From assembly GCA_020446815.1 (NCBI GenBank), contig JAGRDY010000029.1, positions 124,001 to 188,000 of the forward strand: a stretch of DNA of 64,000 bases, given 5' to 3'. A model generated the notes under the pieces. The model was not told the DNA's origin. It worked only from the letters and a program-made list of their open reading frames with translations, and searched no databases. Made by a program: the position numbers and the translations under genes. The DNA is from Paracoccaceae bacterium (GTDB lineage Bacteria; Pseudomonadota; Alphaproteobacteria; Rhodobacterales; Rhodobacteraceae). This document shows positions 16,767 through 25,474 of the stretch, piece after piece; within the stretch, counting starts at the first letter, position 1, and each line of letters opens with the position of its first letter.

Positions 16767-17930
16767 TCAGCGGCGCGCCCCCGGCGCGGCGGCGGTCGTG
16801 CCGGCCACGGTCCGCCGGGCCAGATGTTCATCGACAAGCGCAAAGCGGCGGGGGCCGACGATTGCCCAGTCAAATTCCCGCGCCGCCTGGCGGGCAAGCG
16901 CCCCGCGGTGCCGGCGCAGTTCTTCGCAGGCCGCATAGGCACCGATCCTGTCAAGCATCCGGGCCTTGTCGGCCGGATCGAGGATGTCGATGATTCCGGC
17001 CTGTTCGCCCAGCCGCCCCGCCCCCGCCGGCGAGGCGAGAACCGGCAGCCCGTGGGCCGCCGATTCATATGTGGCGATCGGATCGCCTTCTTCCAGCGAC
17101 GGCAGGATCGCGACATCGGCCCTGTGAAACTCGGTCTCCACATCGCGGGTGTAACCGGCATAGGACACATTGGCGCCGTTCAGAATATCGCCGAAAAGCC
17201 TTTCGATGGCCGGCTCCATCGGCCCGACGATCCGCAGTTCGACGCCGGGCGGCGCATCGCGCCAGGCATCGAGCAGCAGGTGAACACCCTTGCGAACGCA
17301 GACCGTGCCCAGAAACAGGAACCGCACCGGCGCATGAGGGGGCCGGGCCGGGCGGTCGGGCAGCCTTGCGGGCACCCATGTGCCGAAACTCGCACCGATC
17401 GTCCTGGCCGCCATCGCCGTTGCGGCCATCGCGGCTTCGGTGATGCGATTGGGCACGAAAACCGCGTCGCACAGCGCAAAACGGCGTTCCTGATCGAGAA
17501 TCCGCGCCTCGGTTATCGCATGGGCGGGGGCCAGACCCAGCCCCTCATAGGCGGCATCCAGAATGGGCTTGGCCACCGACATCAGCGTGTTGACCGCTTC
17601 GGCCACCACCGGGATATTGCGTTCGGCAAGCTTTTCGTAGACCGGCAGCGGCACCGAAGGCCAGAGATAGGCGATATCGCCTTCGTTCAGCGCCGACAGA
17701 AAGCGCCGGTGCGTCACCGCGTCGATGATGGGGCCAAACCCACGGTAAGGCACGCGGCCCAGAAGCCCGGGCAGCGTCTGGTGCGTCAGATACGGCTCGC
17801 CACCCGGCCTTTGCACGCGCGATGAAAACAGATCGGGGCGATAGCCCGCCATCGTGGCTGCACGCAAGATCGAACGGCAGGTCGCGCCGACGCCGGCATC
17901 GACGCAGGGGATGGTATAAAGGGTGCGCAT
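16767..17930 (-). CDS. glycosyltransferase family 4 protein
   Basis: A 387-aa GT-B-fold glycosyltransferase. The C-terminal half has the nucleotide-sugar-binding signature: FLFLGTVCVRKGVHLLLDAW, RIVGPMEPAIERLF and ADVAILPSLEEGDPIATYE with the conserved Glu residues, then AHGLPVLASP. Predicted to be a cytoplasmic retaining transferase adding a sugar to the lipid-linked polysaccharide. I start at ATG 17930 (MRTLYTIPCVDAGVGATCRS); the longer frame is arginine-rich and atypical. It lies at the left edge of the polysaccharide island. Confidence 0.85.
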   Translation of the reverse strand: MRTLYTIPCVDAGVGATCRSILRAATMAGYRPDLFSSRVQRPGGEPYLTHQTLPGLLGRVPYRGFGPIIDAVTHRRFLSALNEGDIAYLWPSVPLPVYEKLAERNIPVVAEAVNTLMSVAKPILDAAYEGLGLAPAHAITEARILDQERRFALCDAVFVPNRITEAAMAATAMAARTIGASFGTWVPARLPDRPARPPHAPVRFLFLGTVCVRKGVHLLLDAWRDAPPGVELRIVGPMEPAIERLFGDILNGANVSYAGYTRDVETEFHRADVAILPSLEEGDPIATYESAAHGLPVLASPAGAGRLGEQAGIIDILDPADKARMLDRIGAYAACEELRRHRGALARQAAREFDWAIVGPRRFALVDEHLARRTVAGTTAAAPGARR

Positions 17931-18153
17931 GCCCACACCGGTCAACCGAGCACCAGCGTGCAGCTGGTTGGTGCGGTGGCGCGCAATGCGGCCCGTCGCC
18001 GCCCGGACCCGGCAGGCGCGCCAAGGCGGCGGCAGGCATGGCACGGCCAGCTATTGATCCGTTCTGGCGCCACATCGGCCCGGATGAGAATGAATGGCAT
18101 TGTTCCGATTTCTCAGTCCGGTTTGGGCAATGTCTTGATACTGGGCGGAGTCG

Positions 18154-19599
18154 TCACGTTTCGGGATCCTTCGGAAATCGGGTGAAAGGCAGCGCCCCGG
18201 GTGCCTGCCCGGGCGCGGATTCAGGACGGTCGGGGGGGCCAGCGGGTGAATGCGTGCGCGCGAAGGCGCGATCGGGCGTGGCCGATCGGCGGTTGGGTTG
18301 CGGCGCGGCGCGGCTGTGCTCGGGGCCGCTCTGGCGTGAAAGGACCGGGCCGGAGGGCGTGGCCGCAGGGGCTTTCTCGCTGTCGTCCGAAATCGCGCTC
18401 GCAAACCACAGGCCCGATCCGAGCATGAAGAACACGAAAGAATAGACCGATGTCCAGATGTGCACCGTGACCAGCGTGAAGCTGAGACCGACGAAAGTGA
18501 ACATCCACGCCAGCCGCATGTCCGACAGCGTTGTGCCTAATGTCATCTTTTGCCGCCCGACCCGCCAGATGGCGTCGGCATAGCCCGCCGCGATGAGCAG
18601 GAAACCGGGGATGCCATAGCGCATCGCCATCACCAGCCAGAAGTTGTCAACCGTTCCCGAATGCATGAACGAGGGGCGAATCCAGTCGCGAAAACCCAAG
18701 CCCAGCAACGGGTTGTTCATGACGTTGATCAACCCCCATTCAAAGATGATGCTGCGATAATAGGCCGTATGAGCCGAAAAGGTCGCGTAGCTCATCAGGA
18801 CCCTGATCGGGGTGCGATTGGACAGAAGATCGACCACGACATAGGCCAGCACGAACAGTCCCAGAAGCAGCAGCCAGCGGCGTTTGACGTTTCGCAGCAT
18901 GTAGTTCCATGTGATCAGGGCGAATTGCAGCAAAAGCGCCAGCAAGGCGCCGCTCGACAAGGACAGGAAGACACCCAGCGTGATCACCATGCCGCCCGCG
19001 ACCCGTTTGCCGAGGCTCATGATATTGCGCATCCCGACAAAGATCAGCGACATCGCGACCGAGCAGAACAATCCGTAATGAATCGGATGGGAAAAATAAC
19101 CCTGTACCCGATGCAGCCCAAGGCGTTTTTCGATCGTGACCTGCACGACGGAGGTCAGCCCCGGCACCTTCTCGATCAATGCCGGAAGCACCGCCGTGCC
19201 GGTTCGCGCCTCGACGACGGCCAGCGGCAGGGACAGCACCACCAGAAGCAGAATGGCGCGGATCAACGCGGCGAAGGCTTCGGGGGTACGGATGAGGCCA
19301 CGCGCCAACACATAGCCGCCCAGAAACTCGATCGCTGTCGAGCCGACATTTTGCAGCGCCCCCGCCGGGTTGTTTGCGATCAGGGCAAAGGACATCCAGA
19401 CGATATGCAGAAAGAACAGATAATCGACCGGGTAAACCTTGCCGTACTTGCCGGAAAACAGCGAGATCGACATCGGAACGATGGTGAAAAGCAGCAAGAG
19501 CCGCAGACCGGTCATCGCCACCGAGCCGAGATCGAACCCGACCGGGATCACCACCGCGATCAGATAGAGCCAGACCAGCGGGTGCAGGCCCGTTTTCAT
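18154..19599 (-). CDS. O-antigen ligase/polymerase-like membrane protein
   Basis: A 481-aa integral membrane protein with about ten to twelve hydrophobic segments and the long periplasmic loop typical of WaaL/Wzy-type proteins (around VQGYFSHPIHYGLFCSVAMS and NPLLGLGFRDWIRPSFMHSG, which resemble Wzy_C motifs). It likely polymerises or ligates the exopolysaccharide. The C-terminal about 75 residues form a proline-, serine- and arginine-rich hydrophilic tail. A GTG at 19728 would add 43 residues, but those use CTA, TCT, TTT and AGA codons that are rare here, so I use the ATG at 19599. Confidence 0.8.
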   Translation of the reverse strand: MKTGLHPLVWLYLIAVVIPVGFDLGSVAMTGLRLLLLFTIVPMSISLFSGKYGKVYPVDYLFFLHIVWMSFALIANNPAGALQNVGSTAIEFLGGYVLARGLIRTPEAFAALIRAILLLVVLSLPLAVVEARTGTAVLPALIEKVPGLTSVVQVTIEKRLGLHRVQGYFSHPIHYGLFCSVAMSLIFVGMRNIMSLGKRVAGGMVITLGVFLSLSSGALLALLLQFALITWNYMLRNVKRRWLLLLGLFVLAYVVVDLLSNRTPIRVLMSYATFSAHTAYYRSIIFEWGLINVMNNPLLGLGFRDWIRPSFMHSGTVDNFWLVMAMRYGIPGFLLIAAGYADAIWRVGRQKMTLGTTLSDMRLAWMFTFVGLSFTLVTVHIWTSVYSFVFFMLGSGLWFASAISDDSEKAPAATPSGPVLSRQSGPEHSRAAPQPNRRSATPDRAFARTHSPAGPPDRPESAPGQAPGALPFTRFPKDPET

Positions 19600-20004
19600 G
19601 GAAGCCAGCCCACCGGCCGCGCCCGACGCCCCAACGGTCGGTCTGATGGAGGTATCTTGGGCGGTGACAGACACTCTGGGCCGGAGCTCCGATGCAAAAA
19701 AGCCCCCCCGATATAGGGTATCGCCCACGCGCTGGCGAGTGCGAAGTGCCTGGCGGCGCGCCTGGTGCGGCCAAGACCGGCAACCGACCGACCCCGGCGG
19801 CGGGTTTGTTGCCGTTTTCAGTGCAATGCCGATTCGGCGCCGGCCATCTTTTCGCCGATCCGCGCCGCAACACCGCTCCGCGCCGGTGTCCGGCTTGATT
19901 GTCGCGCTGGCTCGGGGTTATTGAAAAAGGCGGATGCGGACGACGTTCCGCCAAACCCGCCCGGGCAATGCGCGGGCTGACAGGGCGAAAGTGACAGGAC
20001 GGCA
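19600..20004. other. 405-bp divergent intergenic region
   Basis: Lies between the ligase-like gene (minus) and the acyltransferase (plus). It contains a possible plus-strand promoter at 19895-19923. No ORF with normal codon use and no strong hairpin was found. Confidence 0.6.
19895..19923 (+). promoter_or_regulatory. candidate promoter for the acyltransferase gene
   Basis: TTGATT (19895-19900), 17 bases, then TTATTG (19918-19923). The downstream gene starts at 20005. Both boxes deviate from consensus, so this is a weak call. Confidence 0.3.
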
Positions 20005-20523
20005 ATGACAACGGGCTCTCACAGTTCCGGCAACCCGCCGCTGGCCAAGGCCAAAAAGCGCGGGCTGAACCGGTTGAGCGGATTGCGCAACATCCTGGTG
20101 GATGCCAAGCGCGCCTGGTACCGGCGCGTCTGGGGGATGGACATCCACCCGACGGCGCAATTCTCGCTTTCGGCCAAGTTCGACCGGACCTTCCCGATTG
20201 GTGTCCATGTCGGCAAACATAGCTATATCGCGTTCGACGTGCGGATCCTGACCCATGATCGCACCCGCGGGCTCTACCTGCATACGCGGGTCGGCGACAA
20301 TTGCTTTGTCGGCGGGTGCAGCCTGGTCCTGCCCGGTGTGGAAATCGGCGACAACTGCGTCGTCGGCGCCGGATCGGTCGTCACCAAATCGGTGCCGGCC
20401 CGGTCGATCGTCGCGGGCAATCCGGCCAAGGTGATCCGTTCGGACATAGAGGTCGGGGAATATGGCCGGTTCCGGCAAGCCGATGAAACCGAAAGCGCCC
20501 TGGCCGCCCAGGGGCTGACCTGA
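20005..20523 (+). CDS. left-handed beta-helix acyltransferase (WcaF/LpxA-like)
   Basis: A 172-aa hexapeptide-repeat transferase. Repeats include VGKHSYIAFDVRILTH, VGDNCFVGGCSLVLPGVEIG and DNCVVGAGSVVTKSVPARSI, followed by the usual VAGNPAKVIR end motif. The N-terminal about 45 residues are basic and helical. Likely an acetyl- or succinyltransferase decorating the polysaccharide repeat unit; the acyl group and sugar are unknown. AGGACGG precedes the ATG. Confidence 0.88.
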   Translation: MTTGSHSSGNPPLAKAKKRGLNRLSGLRNILVDAKRAWYRRVWGMDIHPTAQFSLSAKFDRTFPIGVHVGKHSYIAFDVRILTHDRTRGLYLHTRVGDNCFVGGCSLVLPGVEIGDNCVVGAGSVVTKSVPARSIVAGNPAKVIRSDIEVGEYGRFRQADETESALAAQGLT

Positions 20524-20784
20524 CACCCTGACGGGGCGGGCGGCCCGATTTCTTGCCAAAAGATTCAGCCGGCGCACGGCCCGGGGCCGATCCGGGCAAC
20601 GTCTGCGGCGGCGATGCTATTGCTGCACGCATACATCGTCAGAACGGGTGCAATGGGCCTTGCCGAAAAGGCGGCGGGCATCTTGCGGCTTGCTGACCCA
20701 TGCCATCAGGACGCGCGCCGACGCAAAGGCCCCGGGCGGATCGCCGGCGCCCGCGGTGCCCGTCCCGCCAGACGGGAAAACGTC

Positions 20785-23025
20785 ATGCTGTCACTATCTG
20801 CCCTCTCCATCAACCGTCGCCCGGCCGGGCCCGGCACGCCGGCCGCTGTGCCCGGAACGATCGCACTGGCGGCCTTCACCCGCGACCGGGTGATCTTCGA
20901 CAGCGGCGCAGCCTTCGGTCTGGCCGAAACCATCGTTCCGCTGTCCGGCAGCGGCACGCCCGCCCAGATCATTCAGGCCCGCGCCGTCAGCCTTGACGAC
21001 GGGGGCGCGACCACGACGCCTTGGGCCGATGTCGCGACAAGCGACGCCAACGGGATCTGGAGCGGCGGGCTGAGCGTGCCGCGCGGGCCGTCCTGGTACC
21101 GCCCGGAAGTGCGGCTGAAGGCGCAACCGGGCACATCGGCACAGGGCGCGATGCGCTTTGGCGTCGGCCATGTGCTGGCCTTCTGGGGGCAGTCCGAACT
21201 CGACCGGATCGTTTCGACCTATTATGACAACACGACACCTCCGACGATCGGCGACCCTGAAGCCGTGCAGATATTTCACGGGGCCGCCACCACCCCACAG
21301 GTCCGTTACCTGAGCGACGCCGCCCCCCTGACAGCCGCCGCCGCCGCCATGGCGGCAACGCTGATCGATGCGCGGCCCGGCGAGAAATTCGCGGTGGTGC
21401 TGCATGCCGTACCCGGCACCGACCCGCGCGAACTCGTTGACGATGGCAATCCTGCCCGCCAATGGTCAGCCGACAAGGCCCTGCACGATTTCGCCACCGC
21501 AGACGGCCAGCATGTCGGGCTGGCGGCGATGTCCTGGTTTGCCGCGCCCGGCAGCCTTGGCGGCAGCTATGGCGAAGCGATGTTCCCGCTGTTTTCCGGC
21601 AGGCTGCTCGATGGCACGCCGGTCGCCTTTCCCGCGACAATCAACTGGGGGGCGGCCAACAGCTTTCACGCCGATCACTGGTTCGGCGAACTTTACGACT
21701 ATGCCAAAACCAGATGGGCGCCCTATGGGCCGCACCGTTTCGACATCGACGGCGACATGCAGGACGCCACCCACTATCTGGGCGGCGCCCAGCAGTTCGG
21801 CCTGACCAACAAGCAGGCCGCGCGCGAAAGCTGGCGGGCGATGCTGGCCGTTCCGGCGGCGACGATGTTCCTGCCGCTGGGGCTGGAACCGGTCAATTAC
21901 GTCAACGGGGTCGACGACGGCGCAGGCGGCTGGACCGATCTGGCCCATCCCGCCGGGGATACACCGGACGGCGCGCAGGCCTGGGCGCGGCTGAACGCCC
22001 TGTCGGTCTTGCAATCGGCCGGGCTGACCGCCTGGCAGGCGCCCGCCTTCGATCAATGCCTGTGGGAGCCGACGGGCGCCTGGGTCGAGATATGGTCATC
22101 GGCAGGCCCGGTCACCACGACACGCCTGCACCGCGGCGAGCCCGCCCTGCCTGCGAACCATCCCCACTGGAGCGAGGTCGCGGGCTTTCAGATCGACGGC
22201 CAGCCCGCGCAGAATGCCCGGATCGTGGCCGGCCGGGTGCGCATCTTTCCCGACAGCGGAAGTTTCACCGCCGGTGATCACATCCAGTTCGGCGAAGGCG
22301 GTGCCACCGGTGCGCTGAAATTCCCCGAAGACATGGCCGCCGGGCTGTGGAAGAACCTGCCGGTTCTCGACATTGGCGCCGACGGGCTGAGCGGCGTGCC
22401 CCTGCGCCCCCTGCCGGACGCCGCGGTACTGGCCAACACGCTGCCGCCGGGCGCGCCAAGTTTCACGACATCGGCCAGCGGGCCATATTTCAACGACCCG
22501 GCCGATCTCGGAACCGGGGTCAGCGCCATCACCTTTGCCGCGCGGCTGAAGGTGGCGGCGCTGCCGGGGGCGACATCGATCCTGTTTTCGCAGTCCAATA
22601 TCGGCTTCGACATCGAGCTGATGAACAGCGGCGACCTTCGCGCCAACATCAAGGACGGCGCGGGTGTCAAGGTGCTCGGCCCCACAGTGATCGCCGCCGG
22701 GATGACCCCGGGCGTCTGGTACGATGTGATCTGTGCGGCGGACCAGACAGCCGAGGTTTTGCGCGTGACGATCAACGGCAGCCTGGTGGCCACATTGCCC
22801 TTCGCGATTTCCGGCAATGGCCAGTTCCAGGGCAACCGGTTCGTCGGGTTTCTGGCCAGAGGGGCCGGAAATCTCCAGCTTGCCGGGCAGGTAGAGTACC
22901 TCAAGATGTGGCGCAGCGCGACTGCCGATGGATCTGCACCGGCAACCGCACCCGACAAGACGGTTTCCGGTGCGGCGGCGGCGGTCAATGCCGATGGGTG
23001 GAAACTGGGGGCCGACGCCACCTGA
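20785..23025 (+). CDS. SGNH-hydrolase-like protein with C-terminal LamG domain; candidate spike fiber protein
   Basis: A 746-aa protein without a signal peptide. After an N-terminal beta-rich region, HVLAFWGQSELDRIV carries a GQS serine (S137) like block I of sialate O-acetylesterase-type SGNH hydrolases, and WTDLAHPAGDTPDG (about 383-396) gives the matching Asp-x-x-His (D385, H388). Residues about 560-725 resemble a concanavalin/LamG jelly roll (SILFSQSNIGFDIELMNSG, VWYDVICAADQ, LRVTINGSLVATLPF). It faces, across a shared terminator, a gene of the gene-transfer-agent spike-base family, so a particle fiber that binds or deacetylates capsule is plausible. The hydrolase reading is by motif only; start by MLSLSALSINRRPAG. 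Confidence 0.6.
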   Translation: MLSLSALSINRRPAGPGTPAAVPGTIALAAFTRDRVIFDSGAAFGLAETIVPLSGSGTPAQIIQARAVSLDDGGATTTPWADVATSDANGIWSGGLSVPRGPSWYRPEVRLKAQPGTSAQGAMRFGVGHVLAFWGQSELDRIVSTYYDNTTPPTIGDPEAVQIFHGAATTPQVRYLSDAAPLTAAAAAMAATLIDARPGEKFAVVLHAVPGTDPRELVDDGNPARQWSADKALHDFATADGQHVGLAAMSWFAAPGSLGGSYGEAMFPLFSGRLLDGTPVAFPATINWGAANSFHADHWFGELYDYAKTRWAPYGPHRFDIDGDMQDATHYLGGAQQFGLTNKQAARESWRAMLAVPAATMFLPLGLEPVNYVNGVDDGAGGWTDLAHPAGDTPDGAQAWARLNALSVLQSAGLTAWQAPAFDQCLWEPTGAWVEIWSSAGPVTTTRLHRGEPALPANHPHWSEVAGFQIDGQPAQNARIVAGRVRIFPDSGSFTAGDHIQFGEGGATGALKFPEDMAAGLWKNLPVLDIGADGLSGVPLRPLPDAAVLANTLPPGAPSFTTSASGPYFNDPADLGTGVSAITFAARLKVAALPGATSILFSQSNIGFDIELMNSGDLRANIKDGAGVKVLGPTVIAAGMTPGVWYDVICAADQTAEVLRVTINGSLVATLPFAISGNGQFQGNRFVGFLARGAGNLQLAGQVEYLKMWRSATADGSAPATAPDKTVSGAAAAVNADGWKLGADAT

Positions 23026-23042
23026 CACGGTGGTGCGGCATG

Positions 23043-23080
23043 AAAAAGGGCACCCGGAACAAGATGCCGGGTGCCCTTTT
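23043..23080. terminator. bidirectional intrinsic terminator
   Basis: GGGCACCCGG (23048-23057) and CCGGGTGCCC (23067-23076) form a perfect 10-bp stem with a 9-base loop, preceded by AAAAA and followed by TTTT. It can therefore stop transcription from both the 746-aa gene (plus) and the spike-base-like gene (minus), which converge on it. Confidence 0.9.
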
Positions 23081-23105
23081 CATTGCATCTTGGCCGCATG
23101 GCCCG

Positions 23106-23366
23106 CTACCAGAGCGCGACAATCCCCGTTGCCGTCGTCCCGGTGGCATTGATCCCCACCGCCCGGGCGGGCAGCAGGGAGCCGCCCTGCACATTCTCGA
23201 ACACGACCGATTGCCCGCCCGCCAGCCGGGCCGAGACATCGCCGGTCTGGCCGATATAGATGGCGCGCGGCAGAACCGGCAGATCGGTCGCATCGTCGGG
23301 GGTGACCGCGGCCGCGTCGCGCGCGGGCGCGGTGAGGCTGGTGGGGTAGTCGGAAAACTTGTCCAT
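23106..23366 (-). CDS. spike base protein, RCAP_Rcc01079 (GhsA) family
   Basis: An 86-aa protein: N-terminal MDKFSDYPTSLTAPARDAAA, then VTPDDATDLPVLPRAIYIG, a central LAGGQSVVFENVQGGSLLP and the C-terminal ATGTTATGIVALW. This pattern (VTP.DATDL..., RA(I/L)YIG, GTLLP-like, ATGTTATGIV.L[WY]) matches, from memory, the family of R. capsulatus Rcc01079, the base of the head spike of the gene transfer agent, which attaches particles to capsule. GGAAGAG lies just before the ATG. No other GTA structural gene is in the window; in R. capsulatus the spike genes are also apart from the main GTA cluster and next to capsule genes. Confidence 0.75.
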   Translation of the reverse strand: MDKFSDYPTSLTAPARDAAAVTPDDATDLPVLPRAIYIGQTGDVSARLAGGQSVVFENVQGGSLLPARAVGINATGTTATGIVALW

Positions 23367-23733
23367 GGATCTCTTCCTGATTGCTCCAGGCCGATTCAGC
23401 GGCGCGCCCCTTTCGGGCTTCGCGCGCCAGGCCGGCCGGGTGATAGGGGCAGTGAACGGCCGAAGATCGACCGCGCCGTTGCCGGGGCGGACATTTTCCG
23501 GTCATCCTGGCTAACACGCGTTTAACTTACCGTACGTCACCTGATTTCGCCCCAAAGGCGCGTTTTTCCGCCTATTCGGCAGGATCACGCCCAGCTCAGT
23601 GACGCTGTGCATAAACAAAGGGTATAATTCGCCGATGCGAACACATGCCAACTGCATTCTTGCCCCATTTTCGCCACGTTCAGACGCATTGTGCACTACG
23701 GGGATACACTCACCGAGTGAAGGAAAATTGTAG
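23367..23733. other. 367-bp divergent intergenic region, partly AT-rich
   Basis: Separates the spike-base-like gene from the beta-helix gene. From about 23510 the base composition drops well below the surrounding GC level. It holds a good plus-strand promoter candidate (23599-23628). No small ORF with a credible ribosome-binding site was found. Confidence 0.6.
23599..23628 (+). promoter_or_regulatory. sigma-70-type promoter of the beta-helix gene
   Basis: GTGACG (23599-23604), an 18-base spacer and a perfect TATAAT (23623-23628), rare in such GC-rich DNA. It points at the gene starting at 23734, giving a leader of roughly 100 bases. Confidence 0.5.
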
Positions 23734-25326
23734 ATGAAACTGATCCGCTCGCTTTTAGTCGTTGGCATGACTGCCGCTTTTTCAGGCTCCGGGGCAAATG
23801 CCACGGACTATTACGTTCAGGCCATCACGCCCGGGCCGGTTCAGGGTACGGCACTGTCGCCCGTGTCGCTTCAGGCGCGAACCGACGCCCGTGCGGCCCC
23901 GAGAGCCAGGACACGGGCCTGGTACAAGGCCAGATGGCTGAGGCGGCAAGCGCGGCACAATGGCGGCGGCACATCGGAACCGACACCAACTCCGGCTCCG
24001 ACTCCGGCGCCCACTCCGACACCAACACCGACACCAACACCGGCACCAACACCGGCACCAACACCGACGCCGACACCGGCACCAACACCAACACCGACGC
24101 CAACGCCAACGCCAACACCCGGGCCAACGCCCACGCCGGGGCCTGGCCAGACATTCAAGAGCATCAGCGCATTGATCAATTCCGGCAAGCTTTCCGGCGG
24201 CGACCGCGTGTTCCTGATGGACGGCTATCACGGCCCGCTGAAGCTGACCGGGCAGAATTTCTCGTCGCCGGTGCTGTTTACGCCGGTACCGGGGCAGACG
24301 GCGCATGTCGATCTGATCAATCTGACCAAATCCAGCAACCTGGTCTTCAACGGCCTCAAGGTCTGGCCGACATCCTCGGCGCCGGGCAAATCGCCTCTGG
24401 TGCGCACCTACATGGGAACCAGCAACATCGCCTTCACCAATCTCGACGTGCGCGGCGAGGCCACAGCCGGAAACTACATGAGCTGGCCGGTTTCCATGTG
24501 GCGCGCCAACAAACGCGCCGGATTCCAGGTAGACGGCGACCAGATTTCCATCGTCGGCAACCGGTTGACAGGCGTGCAGATGGGTATCCTGACGCTGGGC
24601 ACAAACGCCCTGGTCGAAAAGAACATCATCGACGGCTTTTCCGGCGACGGGATGCGGGCGCTCGGCGACAACTCGATCGTGCGCGGCAACAAGGTGCAGA
24701 ACTGCGTCAAGATCGACGCCAACCATGACGACGGATTCCAGTCATTCTCGCGCTCCGCTTCCGGCAAATCGGGCCAGGGCGTCGTCAAGAACCTGACGCT
24801 GGAGGACAACAAGATCTTTGAATGGGCGTCCTCGACGAACAATCCGCTGCGCTGCAAGTTGCAGGGGATCGGCATGTTCGACGGCATGTATGACGGGGTC
24901 ACCATCCGCAACAACGTGATTTCCGTCTCGGCCTACCACGGCATCTCGATCGCAGGCGCCTTGAACACGGTGATCACCAACAACACCGTGATCAATGCCC
25001 GCAGCAACGCGGCCAACTACCCGTGGATCAAGATCAATGCCCACAAGAACGGCACGCCACCCAAGAACGTGCTGGTCGCCAACAACCTCGTGACCTCGAT
25101 GAAGGTGTTCAACAACGCCAACAACAACGTGGTCGAGGTAAGCAACATGGTGGTCAAGAACCCCTCGGCCGAATTCACGTCGCCGGCCACGCTGGATTTC
25201 ACGTTGAAACCGACAGCCAAGGCCGCCAACAGCGCAAATCCCAAATACGCGCCGCCCTTCGACATCATGGGGGTGGCACGGCCAAGGGGCAACGCTCCGG
25301 ACATGGGCGCCTACGAAAGCCAGTAG
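23734..25326 (+). CDS. secreted right-handed parallel beta-helix protein with Pro-Thr linker
   Basis: A 530-aa protein with a signal peptide ([20 protein letters not shown], cleavage near ANA23), a basic stretch (about 50-77), a proline-threonine linker (about 83-139) and a C-terminal beta-helix of pectate-lyase-like repeats: [46 protein letters not shown] and [11 protein letters not shown]. Such folds belong to polysaccharide lyases, epimerases or binding proteins; catalytic residues cannot be assigned. Its place in the island suggests it acts on the exported polysaccharide. AAGGA lies before the ATG. Confidence 0.8.
   Translation: MKLIRSLLVVGMTAAFSGSGANATDYYVQAITPGPVQGTALSPVSLQARTDARAAPRARTRAWYKARWLRRQARHNGGGTSEPTPTPAPTPAPTPTPTPTPTPAPTPAPTPTPTPAPTPTPTPTPTPTPGPTPTPGPGQTFKSISALINSGKLSGGDRVFLMDGYHGPLKLTGQNFSSPVLFTPVPGQTAHVDLINLTKSSNLVFNGLKVWPTSSAPGKSPLVRTYMGTSNIAFTNLDVRGEATAGNYMSWPVSMWRANKRAGFQVDGDQISIVGNRLTGVQMGILTLGTNALVEKNIIDGFSGDGMRALGDNSIVRGNKVQNCVKIDANHDDGFQSFSRSASGKSGQGVVKNLTLEDNKIFEWASSTNNPLRCKLQGIGMFDGMYDGVTIRNNVISVSAYHGISIAGALNTVITNNTVINARSNAANYPWIKINAHKNGTPPKNVLVANNLVTSMKVFNNANNNVVEVSNMVVKNPSAEFTSPATLDFTLKPTAKAANSANPKYAPPFDIMGVARPRGNAPDMGAYESQ
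23980..24150 (+). repeat. coding low-complexity (Pro-Thr/Ala) repeat
   Basis: About 170 bp of degenerate CCGACACCAACA-type hexamers coding for alternating PT and PA (residues about 83-139 of the beta-helix protein). It forms an extended linker between the N-terminal basic part and the beta-helix. Such tracts change length easily by slippage in units that keep the frame. Confidence 0.9.
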
Positions 25327-25352
25327 CGCCCGCTGCTCGACGCACGAAAAAC

Positions 25353-25390
25353 AAGGACCCCGCCGCGATACATCCCGGCGGGGTTCTTGT
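25353..25390. terminator. intrinsic terminator after the beta-helix gene
   Basis: AAGGACCCCGCCG (25353-25365) pairs with CGGCGGGGTTCTT (25376-25388), a 13-bp stem with one G-T pair and a 10-base loop, 27 bases after the stop codon. The arms carry A-rich and T-rich ends, and a GAAAAAC run precedes it, so it may work for the convergent glycosyltransferase as well. Confidence 0.8.
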
Positions 25391-25474
25391 TGGCGGAGCC
25401 GGTACAGCGCATCCTGATCCGGCGCTGCCCGAACGCGAATACACGCCCGCCCTTCCAGAGTTTCGCCCTTCGTG

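Noticed and set aside
18084-18185. 33-residue plus-strand ORF (MRMNGIVPISQSGLGNVLIL...)
   Set aside because: No ribosome-binding site is seen and its end overlaps the 3' end of the ligase-like gene on the other strand; insufficient evidence for a gene.
23511-23804. 97-residue minus-strand ORF antisense to the beta-helix gene start
   Set aside because: It overlaps the signal peptide and promoter of the beta-helix gene, uses atypical codons and has no recognisable domain.
23980-24150. CRISPR-like tandem array
   Set aside because: Repeats are short hexamers without spacers and encode a Pro-Thr linker in frame.
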